A stretch of DNA of 64,000 bases from Fibrisoma limi BUZ 3 (GCF_000296815.2 NC_019017.1:1-64000), one strand, 5' to 3'. Counted from the stretch's first letter, positions 42,044-49,852 are shown. The notes: a model not told the origin generated them from the letters alone. Numbers and translations are program-made.

Positions 42044-42419
42044 GACTTGGTTCGAGTGTTTCTACAAATAAGCCTAGCTGTGGCCCAGCGGCCTCGCAGT
42101 TAACCCGCTCGACGACTCGCGCCGATGCAGTGGGTTCTGCCAAAAATTGCCCTTTGATAGCATATATACTTAACGTTACCAGATCCGATATGTACAGCTG
42201 ATAGCCCGCTCCCCGGTACGAGGTCTGGAAAGTTACCCGGAGCGCCGTGCAGCGATTAAAGGAACGATTCAGCCACATGATACGGTCCTCAGCAAACTGC
42301 TTTAAGGCATCAGGTGACTCCAGCTGAAGGTCGTCCAGCGAGTAAGCCAACTTAAGAGCCGCTTCCTGAAGACGATTCTTAGCACTGATCGAATGCGTCA
42401 GTTTTATAAAATAAGCCAT
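42036..42419 (-). CDS. Hypothetical protein
   Basis: 127 residues, mixed helix and strand, without membrane segments. It follows the exonuclease-like gene by 11 bases and overlaps the next gene. No domain or family is recognised; co-transcription with the nuclease is the only clue. Confidence 0.5.
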   Translation of the reverse strand: MAYFIKLTHSISAKNRLQEAALKLAYSLDDLQLESPDALKQFAEDRIMWLNRSFNRCTALRVTFQTSYRGAGYQLYISDLVTLSIYAIKGQFLAEPTASARVVERVNCEAAGPQLGLFVETLEPSHD

Positions 42420-42430
42420 ACGTCAATTAA

Positions 42431-43060
42431 TTAAGGGGTAGATAGGATCTGCCATGAGGTCGGAATATAGGGTTGCTGTTTCCAGTTAGCCAACAGCTTT
42501 TGATATTTGCGCCGTCCTCCCTCAACAAAGGGATCATCCGTCTTCAACTCCACCACAAACACCCGATGCGGCTTTTGTTTCTGTATCCCAAACAGGATAT
42601 ATCGCCGAACGGAGTGTTGACAACCGTCGCTGTAAAAAGCGGCTTGCCGATCGTACTCGTACCGCAGACAGTTGTCCAGAAACTCGGACTGGCTGCTAGC
42701 CGACGTAGTTTTGACATCCACAATCAGTTCATCCGACGGTAGCAACAGATCCAGCTGCGATTTACAGGGTAACTTGGTTAGCGTATCGTCCCAATACTGA
42801 GGAATTTCCGGAATAGCCTGCTCCAGTAATTCCACGAACAGGGAATGATTCCGCATAACGTCAAGCATCCGTAGCATGGGAGTAGCTCCAACTCCGCTGG
42901 GTAGTGTATCCCGATCAACAAGCAGATGATGGTGAAAGCGAGTACCAAAGCTAAGAGCGGGGGATTGGCTCTGCTGAGGAAGCTGGCCATATAAGCGCAC
43001 GTTCTTAAACTCACTTAAGTCGCTGTTGGCAATTCTTGGGGTCGCGCGGTAGCTTAACAT
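42431..43060 (-). CDS. PD-(D/E)XK nuclease-like protein (RecE/Exo VIII type)
   Basis: A 209-residue protein. The nuclease core reads KSQLDLLLPSDELIVDVKTT (about residues 98-117), which gives the D-x(n)-DxK pattern, followed by a Y-D-R-Q-A-A-F-Y motif typical of the RecE-like exonuclease group; an N-terminal GTRFHHHLL supplies the expected His. Phage and plasmid relatives chew double-stranded DNA to make 3' tails for a RecT-like annealase. No RecT homologue is recognised nearby. Confidence 0.7.
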   Translation of the reverse strand: MLSYRATPRIANSDLSEFKNVRLYGQLPQQSQSPALSFGTRFHHHLLVDRDTLPSGVGATPMLRMLDVMRNHSLFVELLEQAIPEIPQYWDDTLTKLPCKSQLDLLLPSDELIVDVKTTSASSQSEFLDNCLRYEYDRQAAFYSDGCQHSVRRYILFGIQKQKPHRVFVVELKTDDPFVEGGRRKYQKLLANWKQQPYIPTSWQILSTP

Positions 43061-43112
43061 GATAGAAAAGGGTTAAAGAGGAAGCCTGCCCTAAGCTGGA
43101 CTTTCCCGGTGA

Positions 43113-43460
43113 TTACCATGCTTTCCAGACAAGGGCAGGTTTTGTCTGAACAGCGCCTAACCAGGTTATTCGCTCGACAACCTGCTCGACGGTGAACGTA
43201 GGCTCGGTTGTCTTTCCGTCCCAGTCGCATCCGGTAACAATAGCAATGCCGTGCACAGCAATGCCATCAAAGGAAAATGCCGGGGGTTGAGGATTTCGAC
43301 TCAGTGCATCATCGTCCACCAACAAGGCATCGTGATTATGCTGCCGGGCGCACACGTCCCAAAATTCGCTGCCGAGTAACTGGCAAAAACTCTCGTTACT
43401 ACCGTCACCCTCTACCGTGGTAACGGTGCAAGCGTAGGGGTCAATTTTAATGAAGTTCAT
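43113..43460 (-). CDS. Hypothetical protein under the shared promoter module
   Basis: 115 residues, acidic, with FDGIAVHGIAIVTGCDWDGK in the middle. No family recognised. It is one of four genes preceded by the TTTG-N19-TATCTTTA promoter and the AATCAAAGAG leader, so it should be co-regulated with those at 46339, 48867 and 49593. Confidence 0.55.
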   Translation of the reverse strand: MNFIKIDPYACTVTTVEGDGSNESFCQLLGSEFWDVCARQHNHDALLVDDDALSRNPQPPAFSFDGIAVHGIAIVTGCDWDGKTTEPTFTVEQVVERITWLGAVQTKPALVWKAW

Positions 43461-43491
43461 AACAGTCGTGGTTTTCTCTTTGATTATGGGT

Positions 43492-43522
43492 TAAAGATAC
43501 GCTTATTTTACATTATTGCAAA
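43492..43522 (-). promoter_or_regulatory. Promoter with AATCAAAGAG leader (copy 1)
   Basis: On the minus strand TTTG (43519-43522), exactly 19 bases, then TATCTTTA (43492-43499). Six bases further lies the leader AATCAAAGAG (43476-43485). A 12-bp inverted repeat (43505-43516/43537-43548) overlaps the spacer and upstream side, as an operator would. Confidence 0.75.
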
Positions 43523-43548
43523 TATAATACTTTGTGATAATGTAAAAT
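43505..43548. promoter_or_regulatory. 12-bp inverted repeat over promoter copy 1
   Basis: ATTTTACATTAT (43505-43516) and its perfect complement ATAATGTAAAAT (43537-43548), 20 bases apart, enclose the -33 box. The half-site resembles the TTTTTACAT runs at 46588 and 62595. Confidence 0.55.
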
Positions 43549-43580
43549 AGGAATAAATAAAACTGCCCGTTCATCTTTTT

Positions 43581-43609
43581 AACCCTAAGCTATCCGTAAT
43601 TTTAGGGTT
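43581..43609. terminator. Inverted repeat in the 43.5-kb gap
   Basis: AACCCTAA (43581-43588) pairs with TTAGGGTT (43602-43609) over 13 bases. The 237-base gap here also holds an orphan copy of the AATCAAAGAG leader (43642-43651) without promoter, perhaps left by a deletion. Confidence 0.35.
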
Positions 43610-43663
43610 GAGAACTCCGCTTCTTTAAGGTCGTGGCTTTTCTCTTTGATTATAGAATACAGC

Positions 43664-43692
43664 AGAAACCAGCCGGTATTGGGCTGGTTTCT
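43664..43692. terminator. Stem-loop after the 43698-44234 gene
   Basis: AGAAACCAGCC (43664-43674) pairs perfectly with GGCTGGTTTCT (43682-43692) around a 7-base loop, just past the stop of the minus-strand gene. Confidence 0.6.
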
Positions 43693-43697
43693 CTCAT

Positions 43698-44234
43698 TTA
43701 AAAGAGTTGGAGCTGGGGGCCTAACCCAACGAATTTTTTGGGGTGACGCACCTCGTCAAGCCACTGTTTTTTGTCGCATAACGCCTGGTATAAGCTAAAG
43801 AAGAAGTCAAATTCGGGACGTACTAAATAGTACACAATGTCTGGGTAACGAAGCAACGTTGTATCCAGTCGAGCGGCCACGTGCTCAATAGCGGCCTCAA
43901 TGCATTGTTCTTCGGTTGCATAGCGGGGATTATTGGCCCTTACCGCGTGGTCGCTGTCAAAGTACAAGTAACCCCGTTCATCGAAGCTGGGCGATAAACA
44001 TACCGTCGTCCGTCCACTTCGTCCCTCACAACTGGCAATGTTGCTAAACCAGATGTTACAGGAAAATCGCCAACCAGCCAGATAATGCTGACCCTCTATC
44101 CAGCTCTTGCTCAAGAAGCCGTAGTAGATGGAGAAAACGAACGTCACTGGGCGACTACTTTGGGAGACGAGCGTAGTCGGATTGTCACAAAGCGGGTTAT
44201 TGCTAATAATCCACTGATACCGGTGCTTTTTCAT
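43698..44234 (-). CDS. Hypothetical protein
   Basis: 178 residues, without clear membrane segments, aromatic-rich (VTFVFSIYYGFLSKSWIEGQHYLAGW). Its ATG overlaps the stop of the gene upstream (ATGA), and a stem-loop follows, so it ends a three-gene operon with the two upstream. No family recognised. Confidence 0.5.
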   Translation of the reverse strand: MKKHRYQWIISNNPLCDNPTTLVSQSSRPVTFVFSIYYGFLSKSWIEGQHYLAGWRFSCNIWFSNIASCEGRSGRTTVCLSPSFDERGYLYFDSDHAVRANNPRYATEEQCIEAAIEHVAARLDTTLLRYPDIVYYLVRPEFDFFFSLYQALCDKKQWLDEVRHPKKFVGLGPQLQLF

Positions 44235-44572
44235 AGGGCATCGCCAAAAATATAGTGAGCAGCTGCGGCCACGCAGTTCGGACAGATACCGAGTTTCATG
44301 CCGGTTTCAAAGGTGTATCCTTCGGCCGTGTAGTGCAGTAGAGCAACGGGTTGATTACACTTCTGGCAACGGTCGTCCGGTTCGGCGGCTTCGGGCTCCT
44401 GCTGCTGGAAGGCCCGGATGGCTGGCCGACTGATGATCCAGTCGGCGAAGCAGAGATAAAAGTTTTTGCCGGTGTAACGGGCCTGCGTCCAGGGGCAAAA
44501 GAACGACCGGCTTTGTTTGCCTTCTTCCTTGGCTGTCTTAACAACATCAAGGCCATAGTCGGAATAACTCAT
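44231..44572 (-). CDS. Small zinc-ribbon-like hypothetical protein
   Basis: 113 residues from the ATG at 44572 (MSYSDYGLDVV); the longer frame overlaps the upstream gene. Two cysteine pairs, CQKC near residue 69 and CPNC near 98, could bind one zinc. It sits four bases after the upstream stop. No family recognised. Confidence 0.5.
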   Translation of the reverse strand: MSYSDYGLDVVKTAKEEGKQSRSFFCPWTQARYTGKNFYLCFADWIISRPAIRAFQQQEPEAAEPDDRCQKCNQPVALLHYTAEGYTFETGMKLGICPNCVAAAAHYIFGDAL

Positions 44573-44576
44573 TTGA

Positions 44577-45122
44577 TTAGTTGTCTTGACGTAACAGCGT
44601 CGCTCTATCGCCAACAAAGCCGTTCTTTAAATAGTCTGGCAGCGCATTGATGATGCGTTTAGACGCTTCAACACCCAAACGGTTATATATATACGTCTCA
44701 TGAATTTGGGCAATCGCGTGAACGTCAGTAACCAACTTGCGCTGTAACTTGATCGCTTGGATACCAGTAACTGACTTAGGCTTGATGTTATTCCCTAACT
44801 GGTAGACGGTTAGGGCGGAGAATGAATGAACACCGCTTACGCTGGGGCCGTAAAAACCGGTTGCGGCCCGCTGGTTCATCTTCAGATTCACCCCTTTTTG
44901 ATTGGCTATCTGTAACCCATCGCAAACCAACACCGCGCGAGCCGAAAAGAAAGCCGCGTAATACGCCTGGGGAAAAATCCACTCGACCGAACTTTTCAAG
45001 AAGTCAATGTCCCGCATTGTTAGGGTCAACCGTAAAGCATATTCTGCACTCCAGGCGTTAAGTAATAGTTTGCCGATGGCACCTACTTCTTTCTCGGTTA
45101 ACTCAGTAGTGAGGTAATTCAT
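44577..45122 (-). CDS. Hypothetical protein, HEPN-like helical fold
   Basis: 181 residues from the ATG at 45122 (MNYLTTELTEKEVG). The segment FPQAYYAAFFSARAVLVCDGL (shortened here) has the look of HEPN or uptake-helical proteins (RAYYAAFxAARALL), but the catalytic RxxxxH is not evident, so RNase activity is not claimed. It is first of a three-gene set. Confidence 0.45.
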   Translation of the reverse strand: MNYLTTELTEKEVGAIGKLLLNAWSAEYALRLTLTMRDIDFLKSSVEWIFPQAYYAAFFSARAVLVCDGLQIANQKGVNLKMNQRAATGFYGPSVSGVHSFSALTVYQLGNNIKPKSVTGIQAIKLQRKLVTDVHAIAQIHETYIYNRLGVEASKRIINALPDYLKNGFVGDRATLLRQDN

Positions 45123-45141
45123 GATAAACGGTTTAGTTAGG

Positions 45142-45194
45142 TTCCGGCTTGCTGGCTCGTTCCGGCATCGGTGATTCAACTCAGCAAGCCGGAA
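45142..45194. terminator. Long inverted repeat after the 45204-45899 gene
   Basis: TTCCGGCTTGCT (45142-45153) pairs perfectly with AGCAAGCCGGAA (45183-45194) across 29 bases. It lies in the short gap between two minus-strand genes; it lacks a T-tract, so it may be a processing or attenuation element. Confidence 0.45.
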
Positions 45195-45203
45195 TTGGAC
45201 TTA

Positions 45204-45899
45204 TTAGACGGCTTCGGCCTGAGTATAATGCTCTTCTACTGCGTCCCGTAGACCCTGTGGGGTTACCCCTGCTGGTAGTTCATCAACTACCTCACCGTTG
45301 GCAAACGGGTTATAGAAATTATATGCTGTCTTTAAACTGGCGATGTCAGTAAGGGTCTCCTGACGGAATATTCTTACCTCCCGCGAAAACTGTTTCAATT
45401 CGCTAGACCGCTGTGTCTCCGCCATCTTGTAAGAAAAAGTAGCGATGTAATAAACGCCCTTTGGCTGAATCTTGGTGTTCTCTTTCTTTTCAGCAATTGC
45501 CGTGATGACTACATCCGCCAGTGTAAGATCATCGTAGTAAAGCGGTTCGATCAACCGGAAAATGTTATCGACCGAATAGCCGTGAAACAGGATGGATGAG
45601 ACGCAATCTTTTTCATCAATAAAAAAGAGTTCCGCCCAATTTTTGACACCCATGTTAAGAATATTGTCCTTGAAAATGCGCCAAGCGATTGGCTGGAACG
45701 TGAACGTCCGACCGAGCTTTTCGCTACCATTGATATTGAACACACCTTCTTTGGCATCAAATCGATACTGACGCGGGTGGCCCTCCAGGTATTTGTATTT
45801 GTTAATAACCTCGCCGGTTAACTCACTCACTTTTTGATACGGTTTCAACGAGTTGGTAGTCTCTACTAAAGCAGGGGTGTTGGACTTAGCCATGATCAA
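45204..45899 (-). CDS. Hypothetical protein
   Basis: 231 residues (possibly starting at the second Met, MAKSNTPALVE). Soluble, with beta-rich segments and a C-terminal acidic tail (VEEHYTQAEAV), a shape seen in single-stranded-DNA-binding or phage-like accessory proteins, but I recognise no family. Confidence 0.5.
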   Translation of the reverse strand: MIMAKSNTPALVETTNSLKPYQKVSELTGEVINKYKYLEGHPRQYRFDAKEGVFNINGSEKLGRTFTFQPIAWRIFKDNILNMGVKNWAELFFIDEKDCVSSILFHGYSVDNIFRLIEPLYYDDLTLADVVITAIAEKKENTKIQPKGVYYIATFSYKMAETQRSSELKQFSREVRIFRQETLTDIASLKTAYNFYNPFANGEVVDELPAGVTPQGLRDAVEEHYTQAEAV

Positions 45900-45957
45900 G
45901 AATGTAAAAGATGTAAAATGGCTGGAACAAACCCCGTCCGGCCTTCGGGGTGTGGGG

Positions 45958-46275
45958 CTAACAGACTATGAGTCGATCAGCCCTAAATGATCTCCAATGG
46001 TTGGCAAGGGTATCAAAGTAGCGGACGACAATCGAATTAGTCGGTTTGCCATTGACCGGAGTAGGCTCAGCGGCTCCGTAATGACCTATTGCAAAGCGTT
46101 CTGTTCCGTCTCCCTTGATGTAGAAGAAACTTACCGGCTTTTGATGCATCAGTGATGTTAATTTGAGGGTCGCCCATGCCTGTTTCTGGGCTTTACCAAA
46201 GCTCATTCCAGTTTGCTTAACGATCTGGTTAGCCAGCATAAGGGCGTCGTTACGAAGAGAATTAGAAGAGTTCAT
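45958..46275 (-). CDS. DUF2693-like SH3-fold small protein
   Basis: About 105 residues from the ATG at 46275. The first half is a helix pair (ANQIVKQTGMSFGKAQKQAW), the second a small beta domain (VSFFYIKGDGTERFAIGHYG ... FRADRLI). This order matches the Bacteroidota DUF2693/SH3-barrel proteins common on conjugative elements. Function unknown. Confidence 0.55.
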   Translation of the reverse strand: MNSSNSLRNDALMLANQIVKQTGMSFGKAQKQAWATLKLTSLMHQKPVSFFYIKGDGTERFAIGHYGAAEPTPVNGKPTNSIVVRYFDTLANHWRSFRADRLIVC

Positions 46276-46301
46276 GTGCGGCAATAGTTAAAAGTGAAAC
46301 T

Positions 46302-46333
46302 GACCCAGACTTAGCCCGCTGGGTCGTCGGGCT
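46302..46333. other. Interleaved inverted repeats between two minus-strand genes
   Basis: GACCCAG (46302-46308) pairs with CTGGGTC (46319-46325), while AGCCCG (46313-46318) pairs with CGGGCT (46328-46333). The stems interlock and cannot both form as simple hairpins; they could make a pseudoknot or two alternative folds. Confidence 0.4.
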
Positions 46334-46338
46334 TATGC

Positions 46339-46539
46339 TTAGTAATAGTGTTCGTGAACGTGCTGCACCATTTCTTCGTACTGTTCAGCCGTAATCGCTT
46401 CTATGGGTATTACGACTCCGTTTAGCCGTACTGTCAGGATTTCTACCTCTGGGCCATCGCCTGGGTAATCACGGGTTGCTGGCACACCTGGCGTGTATTT
46501 GAACTCAAAATCGAAGCTGGTTTCGGTGCTGATTGTCAT
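46339..46539 (-). CDS. Small hypothetical protein under the shared promoter module
   Basis: 66 residues, acidic (TPGVPATRDYPGDGPEVEIL), no membrane segment. Real-gene support comes from the well-formed promoter and leader shared with three other genes on this replicon. No family recognised. Confidence 0.5.
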   Translation of the reverse strand: MTISTETSFDFEFKYTPGVPATRDYPGDGPEVEILTVRLNGVVIPIEAITAEQYEEMVQHVHEHYY

Positions 46540-46574
46540 GACTTTAAGGTGTTTTTTACTCTTTGATTATGTAT

Positions 46575-46605
46575 TAAAGATACGCACTTTTTACATTTTT
46601 ACAAA
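46575..46605 (-). promoter_or_regulatory. Promoter with AATCAAAGAG leader (copy 2)
   Basis: On the minus strand TTTG (46602-46605), exactly 19 bases, TATCTTTA (46575-46582), six bases, AATCAAAGAG (46559-46568). Spacer bases are almost the same as in copy 1. The rest of the gap to 46853 is AT-rich and shows nothing else. Confidence 0.75.
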
Positions 46606-46853
46606 GAATACTATTTGTAATTTTGAAATTATTTTAGCCTAAAACCACCTTTCACCCTTTTATATATTATTAATTTACAGACAGTTATGTGACTGCGTAT
46701 TGATACCACGAGGTGTACAGTAACGAATCAGCGGTATGTTTATATAATATGTAAACATACCGCTGAAAGAATGAGCGGTTTAACGTATTTTATTAGACCT
46801 TACTGGTTAGTGCTTTCTAAATCCTCCTTGTTGAAGTGAACTTATCGTTCAGC

Positions 46854-47084
46854 CTAGGCGGCTACTGACCGTTGCTTTTTACGGGCGTTGAGGGACCACT
46901 GCATCCGCTTAGGATAACTGACTCGGATACCACTACCGTAAATAAAAGATATCAAAAGACCCACGATTAACATATCGGTATATAAGTCTCGTATTACTTG
47001 AGAAAACCAAAGGACTTTCGGAAATGTGACAGTCTGTAAACTAAACTCAATCCCTATACTAGCCGCGATGAATAAACCGCCCAC
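46854..47084 (-). CDS. Small membrane protein
   Basis: 76 residues from a GTG, with two hydrophobic segments (about 3-20 and 36-52) and a basic tail (ARKKQR). It starts ten bases after the end of another small membrane gene, so the pair may act together or derive from one gene. No family recognised. Confidence 0.4.
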   Translation of the reverse strand: MGGLFIAASIGIEFSLQTVTFPKVLWFSQVIRDLYTDMLIVGLLISFIYGSGIRVSYPKRMQWSLNARKKQRSVAA

Positions 47085-47093
47085 GAATAAGCG

Positions 47094-47345
47094 CTATTTA
47101 TCACGCTTTGTCACCGAAGGCGAGCTTTTCTCAAGGCTCCAGGATAGGGTTCCTAACAGGATATAATGATGAAATGGGTACAACAACAACATATGGCCTA
47201 TCATCCACAACCTGGCGGCTAATGTGACGCTCACGCCATCTGGCTCAAGGAATGGACCGGTATAAGCTCCTTTCAACAGCAACGATGCTGCGATCACACA
47301 GAGTAACGGTATAATTGGTTCGAGTAGTCGACTAGTTTTGTTCAT
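47094..47345 (-). CDS. Small membrane protein
   Basis: 83 residues with hydrophobic segments at about 9-26 and 45-65 and a charged tail. Paired with the gene at 46854-47084. No family recognised. Confidence 0.45.
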   Translation of the reverse strand: MNKTSRLLEPIIPLLCVIAASLLLKGAYTGPFLEPDGVSVTLAARLWMIGHMLLLYPFHHYILLGTLSWSLEKSSPSVTKRDK

Positions 47346-47498
47346 ACAAGATGGCCGTTGAAAATCCTAACTGGTTGCCTTGGAAATGAATTTTTCAGTA
47401 ACTCAACCATCTCTGACGAGAGGTCCAGATTAAAGGTTTACCTCAACCCGGTACCTTGAACCGTCTCGGCTTAAACATCCGAAAGGGTTAGGGTTAAC

Positions 47499-47975
47499 TC
47501 ATTTCTTTGGCGGTTCAAGCGATTTGATTGTGGTAAAAATCTCCTCAATGCGCACAAGTTCATCGCGTTGCCACGTCTTAGGGGATTTTTGCTTGGCGTA
47601 GAAAGTTGCCTGATTAATTCCGAGTAAATGAATAACGAACACGTTTGACGTTTTGGCGGCTTTAATATAAGCGGACAACTGACCTGGTAATTGGCTAATG
47701 ATAGCCTCCTGTTTTTGGTACAGCATCAGTAGTTCCGGACAAGCCAGCACCTGGGCAAATTGCTCGACCAACCCTAACGGCCAGTGCTGAGAATGCAAAA
47801 GCCGAGCATTATACATGCTGCGCGTCATGGGTTTTGACTGCTGACTTGTTTTATCGAACACCATAATTTGAGCTAGAACCTTATTCTGTCCATGTTTTTT
47901 AACTTGCTGGATAAGCAAATTTTTAAACTTAGTTAAGGTCTCTAACCATTCGTCAAAAAGTCCTACTAGTTGCAT
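47499..47975 (-). CDS. Hypothetical protein with HTH-like C-terminus (paralogue of 40253-40762)
   Basis: 158 residues. The C-terminal segment LLGINQATFYAKQKSPKTWQ aligns with QAGVNYNTYYNRVGKPDLW of the protein at 40253-40762, and both keep a helical stretch before it. The N-terminal halves are unlike. A replicon-encoded DNA-binding family is suggested, not shown. Confidence 0.55.
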   Translation of the reverse strand: MQLVGLFDEWLETLTKFKNLLIQQVKKHGQNKVLAQIMVFDKTSQQSKPMTRSMYNARLLHSQHWPLGLVEQFAQVLACPELLMLYQKQEAIISQLPGQLSAYIKAAKTSNVFVIHLLGINQATFYAKQKSPKTWQRDELVRIEEIFTTIKSLEPPKK

Positions 47976-47994
47976 AGTGCCAATTTGGTAAAAA

Positions 47995-48024
47995 AAGAAG
48001 TACAGTCAACTAACTGTACTTCTT
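47995..48024 (-). terminator. Intrinsic terminator of the 48141-48818 gene
   Basis: AAGAAGTACAGT (47995-48006) pairs perfectly with ACTGTACTTCTT (48013-48024) with a six-base loop; on the minus strand a run of seven T follows. It is the clearest intrinsic terminator in this region. Confidence 0.8.
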
Positions 48025-48140
48025 CGGTTCTGTAATCAAACCCAATCGCTTAGGTAATAGCTTTCTTAAACCGTCATTCGATGGAACAGCCATCGATTAA
48101 GCCTAACCGTCGAAAAAAGGGTATGCTGCGGTTTATAGGG

Positions 48141-48818
48141 TTATAAATTAGCGAGTGCAAAATAAGACGTGAATTTGCCCCCTAGGTAGTCCGCTATTGT
48201 TTGCTTCCAATCAACGAACCGGTACGGCAAGGGAATACGCTGAATGAATTTAATTCCTGAAGTCGGATAATAGCCGCAATCGCCCCGCTGACTGATCCAG
48301 ACGCTCCGCTCTTCTTCCAGTAACAACACTAACGTATTGTTAACTATGCCTAAATCACCTTTTTGCCACCGGTGCGCTACTGGCTTTGGTGGAGCGGATC
48401 GTACTGCCTGGCAGTACATACACATCTCCTCGTCTGATTCCTCATCCAAACGTGCCCAATCATGTTTACAGACGGTAGAGCCCTCCCCCCAATAACCGTA
48501 GCCAGCGATGGCCTCTCCGCAATCCATACAGGTTATACCGTAATTATCACCCTGCGTCGTGCGATGTTGGCAATATCCGTTCTCGACGTTAAGTTGTAGC
48601 GTTTTCTGGGGCTGGGGCGTCAACAAGTCATTCAAATTCCAGTAGCCGCTGGCTAGAATTTGCTCGTGTTGCTCCGTTCCTGGAAGGACAACACCCGAAA
48701 TCGTTCGGATGGGCCGGTTACAGGCGCAAGGATAATAGTAAGAAGATCCTTTTTGCGGATTCATGGCCCGAAGCACTCGGCCGCAATTCTCACAGGTTTT
48801 ATCGGTTAACAGCGACAT
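48141..48818 (-). CDS. Cys-rich multi-zinc-ribbon hypothetical protein
   Basis: 225 residues with at least three cysteine knuckles: CENC near residue 9, CAC near 32, CMDC near 97 and CMYC near 131, plus conserved His. The pairs suggest two or three zinc sites. The middle has GYGYWGEGS and the C-terminal half is beta-rich. No family recognised. Confidence 0.5.
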   Translation of the reverse strand: MSLLTDKTCENCGRVLRAMNPQKGSSYYYPCACNRPIRTISGVVLPGTEQHEQILASGYWNLNDLLTPQPQKTLQLNVENGYCQHRTTQGDNYGITCMDCGEAIAGYGYWGEGSTVCKHDWARLDEESDEEMCMYCQAVRSAPPKPVAHRWQKGDLGIVNNTLVLLLEEERSVWISQRGDCGYYPTSGIKFIQRIPLPYRFVDWKQTIADYLGGKFTSYFALANL

Positions 48819-48866
48819 AAGGTATCGGATTGAGAGCCGGGCGCTGGTCCCGGCTCAGGTGAAACA

Positions 48867-49151
48867 TCAATGAATTTTGTTACAAATTGGGCAAAGCAAC
48901 CGGGCTTTTTTCCGATTCTTTAGTTGCCGTTCCAAGTGCTTATCCCCTGGCCACTGCCGAACAATGTCGTAGCCTATTCCCCGCTCATTAGCTGCGGCTA
49001 AAAAGCGGCTTCCCCGGTTACGGCGGTGATGGTATAAGCGTCCTTCAACGTTAAGGGCAAATCCAATGTAATGCTGGGAGTGATGCATTTTTTCATGTAG
49101 ATGGATAAGGTAGACGGTACCGGATTCACGTGGCGCTTGTGGTTGATTCAT
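48867..49151 (-). CDS. GIY-YIG-like nuclease domain protein
   Basis: 94 residues. VYLIHL and HYIGFA stand where GIY and YIG occur, followed by RLYHHRRNRGS with the expected Arg/His, and KHLERQLKNRKK with the conserved Glu; a CPIC pair ends the protein. This fits a minimal GIY-YIG domain. The Tyr of the first motif is kept as VYL. It may cut DNA or be a degenerate member. It carries promoter copy 3. Confidence 0.6.
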   Translation of the reverse strand: MNQPQAPRESGTVYLIHLHEKMHHSQHYIGFALNVEGRLYHHRRNRGSRFLAAANERGIGYDIVRQWPGDKHLERQLKNRKKARLLCPICNKIH

Positions 49152-49174
49152 GACTTTCTTCTTTGATTACAGAA

Positions 49175-49205
49175 GAAAGATAACATTTTGTACTTAAATA
49201 AACAA
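49175..49205 (-). promoter_or_regulatory. Promoter with AATCAAAGAA leader (copy 3)
   Basis: On the minus strand TTGT (49202-49205), 19 bases, TATCTTTC (49175-49182), six bases, AATCAAAGAA (49159-49168), then the ATG eight bases on. Confidence 0.7.
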
Positions 49206-49261
49206 GTTTAATACTCGTTTGTTTAAGTACAAAAATCATCAAATTAATTGATTATCAAATC

Positions 49262-49609
49262 TTATTCCGGCTCAGGCCGAAAATCCGGCCCCACTTGTAC
49301 ACCTGCTTTCTCAAGTAGAGGAATTGCCTGACTTGGTAGTTCAAAAACACCGTCGTAATCTACAAGCGCCCACCCCTCCCAGGAAACGCCAATGTGTACA
49401 ACGTCCTCATCAGCCGTTCCCACGTTATACACCCACTCAATTAGGCCCTGTTCAGTTTCGCAAAGCTCGCCATTGGGGGTAAACAATTCCATTTCGGATT
49501 TCGCCAAGTCGCTAATGGGGACCGTAAACCCAGAACTGTATTCGAAATTAAGGGGCGATTCAAAAGCGACGGTGTGACCGGTTGATTTCATACTAGCTGT
49601 TGATTCCAT
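49262..49609 (-). CDS. Hypothetical protein
   Basis: 115 residues, acidic, beta-rich (VAFESPLNFEYSSGFTVPIS). It overlaps the upstream gene by 17 bases, or starts at a second Met two bases after the stop. No family recognised. Confidence 0.45.
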   Translation of the reverse strand: MESTASMKSTGHTVAFESPLNFEYSSGFTVPISDLAKSEMELFTPNGELCETEQGLIEWVYNVGTADEDVVHIGVSWEGWALVDYDGVFELPSQAIPLLEKAGVQVGPDFRPEPE

Positions 49610-49799
49610 CCCTTATCCAGGAGTAGATGAATAAAATACCCGCTTGGTAACCAACACTGCACTGCGTTGGGGCTTCCGTTAGTGCCTGTTGAACGACTTC
49701 GCGTTTAATTGGTAGCGTTATGCCCCCGATCGAGGTAAAAAAGTGATGAGATTGCTCAACCAGTTGAACCAGTTCCTGCGCGTTTACAATCGTTTTCAT
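49593..49799 (-). CDS. Small hypothetical protein under the shared promoter module
   Basis: 68 residues with VQLVEQSHHFFTSIGGITLP. It starts seven bases after the leader element and heads a two-gene unit. No family recognised. Confidence 0.5.
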   Translation of the reverse strand: MKTIVNAQELVQLVEQSHHFFTSIGGITLPIKREVVQQALTEAPTQCSVGYQAGILFIYSWIRDGINS

Positions 49800-49821
49800 G
49801 GTCTGCTCTTTGATTATGTCA

Positions 49822-49852
49822 TAAACCTACGAAAACGTACTTTTTTGAGCAA
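49822..49852 (-). promoter_or_regulatory. Promoter with AATCAAAGAG leader (copy 4)
   Basis: On the minus strand TTGC (49849-49852), 19 bases, TAGGTTTA (49822-49829), six bases, AATCAAAGAG (49806-49815). The -7 box differs most from the other copies but the spacing is the same. Confidence 0.7.
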
